Source: Clostridia bacterium (GTDB lineage: Bacteria; Bacillota; Clostridia; TANB77; CAG-508). From it: a stretch of 64,000 nt of DNA. The notes under the pieces were generated by a model. It did no database searches, was not told where the DNA came from, and saw only the letters and a program-made list of their open reading frames with translations. The stretch's first letter is position 1. Each line of letters opens with the position of its first letter. The stretch is from positions 32,868 through 96,867 of the forward strand of contig JAFWYK010000011.1 of the NCBI GenBank assembly GCA_017517685.1, given 5' to 3'. Below are positions 61,634-64,000 of the stretch, piece after piece. Made by a program: the position numbers and the translations under genes.

Positions 61634-62578
61634 TTAGTTTTTAGTTTGCAATATTTTATTCACACATTTTACAAATTCTTTTGACTTTTCGCTATGTATA
61701 CCATGTCCACAATTAAAGTATTCTACTTTAATATTTTTAATTAAGCTGGTTACTTGCTTTAAATCTTCATCTGTTAATGCTCCTTGAACAAGTCCGTCAT
61801 CAGCAATAGTTGTATTTGCTTTCATAAATAATGTATTACATTTTATATTTGATAATAATTCGTTATAATTAATATCTTCATTAAAAGAATCGTTGTAAAA
61901 AGCTTCTCCAAAATATGGGTCATAATTGTTTAATCCTTTAAATCCCTCTAAGAACTTTTTAGGCCAAAAAGGTACTTTTAAGTTCTTATCAGGGTGTTTC
62001 TCTCTATATTTTAATGCGAATTCCCCTAATTTATTTCTAATTTTTTCTCTTGAATCTTCAGGAAAGAAATTCCAACAATATTGATTTGTAAAATAATAAT
62101 ATACAAAATCATTTTCTTTATCTTGATTTATATATTTATGACATACTGTTGATAAATCTTTATAATTGTAATAATTAAATCTCTTTTCTCCATTACTTGA
62201 AAACAATGGAGCATCTTCTAATATCAAATTACTACAACAATTAGAATTTGAAGCAATATAACAAGCAATCAGTCCTCCAGAAGAATGTCCCAATACTGTT
62301 ACATTATCTTTAATTACTTCTTCTACAAATTTAATAATATCATTACCAATATCTATTAAATTATATTTCTTTCTATTATTAGAACTTTTTCCATGTCCAT
62401 AATAATCAACTAAATAAATATGAAAATATTTAGATAACTTACCAATAACATTCATAAAGCTTAATGAATCAGTTCCTTGTGCATGAAGTAATAATAATTT
62501 AGGTTTATCATTTTTAATTTCATAATAATTAAGGACACTATTATCATCAATTTTATATTGTGTATTATTAACTTTCAT
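61634..62578 (-). CDS. alpha/beta hydrolase
   Basis: 314 residues. HAQGTDSLSFM (oxyanion), DYYGHGKSS, nucleophile elbow GHSSGG, and final His in NCGHGIHSE. The cap domain is long and rich in aromatic residues. Substrate unknown; haloperoxidase/esterase-like fold. GAGGAG precedes the ATG. Confidence 0.87.
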   Translation of the reverse strand: MKVNNTQYKIDDNSVLNYYEIKNDKPKLLLLHAQGTDSLSFMNVIGKLSKYFHIYLVDYYGHGKSSNNRKKYNLIDIGNDIIKFVEEVIKDNVTVLGHSSGGLIACYIASNSNCCSNLILEDAPLFSSNGEKRFNYYNYKDLSTVCHKYINQDKENDFVYYYFTNQYCWNFFPEDSREKIRNKLGEFALKYREKHPDKNLKVPFWPKKFLEGFKGLNNYDPYFGEAFYNDSFNEDINYNELLSNIKCNTLFMKANTTIADDGLVQGALTDEDLKQVTSLIKNIKVEYFNCGHGIHSEKSKEFVKCVNKILQTKN

Positions 62579-62607
62579 TTACTTAAACTCCTCTACAACT
62601 TACTATT

Positions 62608-63342
62608 TTATAATACAAAATAATATATTAAATATATCGCCAACATATGGACTGGATAAAAGCAATAAAAAGTATATTGAATTAACTTATTTTTCTTTCC
62701 TTTTTTTCCATTGTATAACCATATTGGTATTAAAGATAAAATACCTATACTTTGTAACGGTAAAAAGTATTCAAAATCAAAGATATTTATTACAATAGAT
62801 TGTCCTTTAAAAAATACTATATAAAGGAATATTAATGAAATCAATTGTCCTAGCCAAGCATATTTAAAATCTTTAAATATATAAAATACTATTATTGTTA
62901 ATACTCCAGTTATTCCATAATCAACAAAACCAATTATACTAATTAATAAATATAAAACTAATTTAAGAATTGATTTTATTCTAGATTTTATCTCTTTATT
63001 ATTTTTTACTTTGTCTATTTCACTAATACATAACAATCCTAGTAATAAAGTAAACATTACGTTTTGATGAAATGGAAATATCCAAGAACCAGTATATATC
63101 AAATTAAATGGAATTTCAGAGATTAAAGCAAATATGAATAATCTTTTTATATATTTATTTAAATCCGAAGTATGTGTAAATCCTTCAACTATTAAAAACG
63201 CAAAAATTGGAAAAGCCAATCTTCCAACATTTGTCATCCATTGGTTACCTGGAATTATTGTTGCCCACAAATGATCGAGTAGCATAAAAATTATCGCAAG
63301 AATTTTAAGTAAATTAGAATTTATAAATTTTATTTTATTCAT
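62608..63342 (-). CDS. TraX-family membrane protein
   Basis: 244 residues from the ATG at 63342. Seven or eight hydrophobic helices; AIIFMLLDHLWATIIPGNQW and RLAFPIFAFLIVEGF carry the conserved His/Asp of the TraX family, and VDYGITGVLTI follows. F-plasmid TraX acetylates pilin; chromosomal Clostridia homologues probably acylate a surface component. The leader has the shared 11-bp motif. Confidence 0.88.
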   Translation of the reverse strand: MNKIKFINSNLLKILAIIFMLLDHLWATIIPGNQWMTNVGRLAFPIFAFLIVEGFTHTSDLNKYIKRLFIFALISEIPFNLIYTGSWIFPFHQNVMFTLLLGLLCISEIDKVKNNKEIKSRIKSILKLVLYLLISIIGFVDYGITGVLTIIVFYIFKDFKYAWLGQLISLIFLYIVFFKGQSIVINIFDFEYFLPLQSIGILSLIPIWLYNGKKGKKNKLIQYTFYCFYPVHMLAIYLIYYFVL

Positions 63343-63349
63343 ATTCAAT

Positions 63350-63360
63350 CTCACTTTCAA
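63350..63360 (-). repeat. shared 11-bp leader, copy 3 of 3
   Basis: TTGAAAGTGAG (minus strand) upstream of traX. Confidence 0.55.
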
Positions 63361-63437
63361 ATAACTAATTCTCGATTAAATTATATCATATTTTCATAAT
63401 AAATTTTATATTTTGTTACATTAATACTATATAAATA

Positions 63438-63475
63438 AAAAACTGCAACTTTATATTTCAAAAGTTACAGTTTTT
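63438..63475 (-). terminator. terminator upstream of the island
   Basis: On the minus strand AAAAACTGTAACTTT pairs with AAAGTTGCAGTTTTT (one G-U), followed by TATTT. It stops transcription arriving from the antiporter side. Confidence 0.7.
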
Positions 63476-63481
63476 ATGATG

Positions 63482-63570
63482 GAGGTGACAACGCGGTACA
63501 CACCTCAAACCATTGATATAACTCAACTTTAAAATTAGTTGTGGGCTAAATTGGGGGCTGAAATTATAAT
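63482..63570. other. G+C-rich spacer of unusual sequence at the island edge
   Basis: Between the terminator and the last spacer motif lies a stretch of higher G+C. It has a 6-bp hairpin (GAGGTG with CACCTC, 63482-63506) and tandem-like TTGTGGGCTAAA and TTGGGGGCTGAAA. No gene is seen. It might be a recombination-site remnant at the island border, but no integrase lies in the window. Confidence 0.4.
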
Positions 63571-63627
63571 GTTCAATATTTATGAATAATTTTGAATAGC
63601 ATTTTAAAGATTATTCATCTGTTTGTT

Positions 63628-63639
63628 AAATTGTAATTT
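63628..63639. repeat. recurrent spacer motif, copy 5 of 5
   Basis: AAATTGTAATTT; the right-most copy, between the odd spacer and the antiporter gene. Confidence 0.6.
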
Positions 63640-63714
63640 ATCGCTATGATTATAGCATAAAAGTAAGTAATTTCCAAAACTTTAATTACTTACTCATATT
63701 TTTGTTTATATTTT

Positions 63715-64000
63715 TTAATTTTCTTCATTTAAAGTTATATCTCCAGCTTTTATTAAACATTGTTTTGTTAAATATGGTCCAACGAGTTCATAAATTAAAA
63801 CAGCAAATAATACTATATTTTTTATTAAATTTCCTGTTTCTCCAAGTTCTTGTGCTTTTATACACATGCCTAAAGCAACACCTGCTTGTGGCAAAAGAGT
63901 TATTCCTAAGTATTTTATAACGTTTTTATCGCACTTCATTGCTTTTGCACTAAAATATGCTCCCAAATATTTTCCTATTGAACGTGTTATTATAAATGCC
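63715..64000 (-). CDS. C-terminal part of a cation/proton antiporter (partial)
   Basis: The frame is open from the right edge (64000) to a stop at 63715. The sequence contains TRSIGKYLGAYFSAKAM, TLLPQAGVALGMCIKAQELG and YELVGPYLTKQCLIKAGDI, the last two helices of a CPA-type Na+(K+)/H+ antiporter. A TTG at 63966 would make a false short start. The rest of the protein lies beyond the window. Confidence 0.85.
   Translation of the reverse strand, partial: AFIITRSIGKYLGAYFSAKAMKCDKNVIKYLGITLLPQAGVALGMCIKAQELGETGNLIKNIVLFAVLIYELVGPYLTKQCLIKAGDITLNEEN

Noticed and set aside
53229..63640. Classical integron with attC sites
   Set aside because: No integrase in the window, and the spacers lack the full paired R''/L''/L'/R' layout of attC; only one GTTRRRY-like core was found.
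1..64000. CRISPR array, rRNA genes, insertion sequences
   Set aside because: No regularly spaced repeats, no rRNA sequence and no transposase seen on either strand.

Overview
The window is AT-rich DNA (about 70-75 % A+T by eye) from an endospore-forming, probably anaerobic Clostridia-type Firmicute. The evidence is a complete spoIIIAA-AH operon, a tRNA-dependent T-box leader, Shine-Dalgarno starts with frequent GTG/TTG initiation, and low-GC codon use. Nearly all genes lie on the minus strand. I cannot name the species; an uncultured gut lineage is a guess.

Layout. 1-6.5 kb: the end of a membrane-anchored protein, a small repeat protein, the spoIIIA operon (channel between mother cell and forespore) and a YezG-like immunity protein. 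6.6-12 kb: a glycolytic operon gapA-pgk-nudix-tpiA-gpmI, with an unexpected Nudix gene inside and a strong RNA hairpin between gapA and pgk. 12-21 kb: two small orphan proteins, mtaB, mreB, a GT2 glycosyltransferase, a DUF421 protein, a holin-like protein, and ileS with an aminoacyl-tRNA deacylase behind an Ile-type T-box. 21.5-33.7 kb: mixed metabolism and membrane genes (V8-like protease, GltD-like oxidoreductase, MgtC, HD hydrolase, esterase, CsaA, tRNA-Leu, polysaccharide deacetylase). 33.8-38.5 kb: an operon of alpha/beta hydrolase, UMPH-1-like nucleotidase and P-type cation ATPase, behind what looks like a manganese (yybP-ykoY) riboswitch with a mutually exclusive terminator. 38.5-48 kb: housekeeping genes (RsuA, RdgB, IspA, 5-FCL, antiporter, GNATs) and an SOS-type Y-family polymerase/YolD pair. 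48-53 kb: small accessory genes.

53.2-63.65 kb is the most accessory-looking part. It is a run of single-gene units (macrolide-type glycosyltransferase, AbrB, Lsa-like ABC-F, RsgA, XRE regulators, GNAT-YoaP, DUF5131, nitroreductase, hydrolases, TraX). Their spacers reuse the same short sequences: a 12-bp motif found five times in one orientation, an 11-bp leader found three times, and a 33-bp exact repeat. It looks like a gene-cassette-like defence/detoxification island, but no integrase is present in the window. Beyond it a cation/proton antiporter runs off the right edge.

Four monocistronic genes (21586-23370, 27940-28452, 32077-32397, 48073-48567) have higher G+C and different codon use from their surroundings, near-consensus promoters where one could be found, and their own hairpin terminators. 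They are probably recent acquisitions of unknown function.
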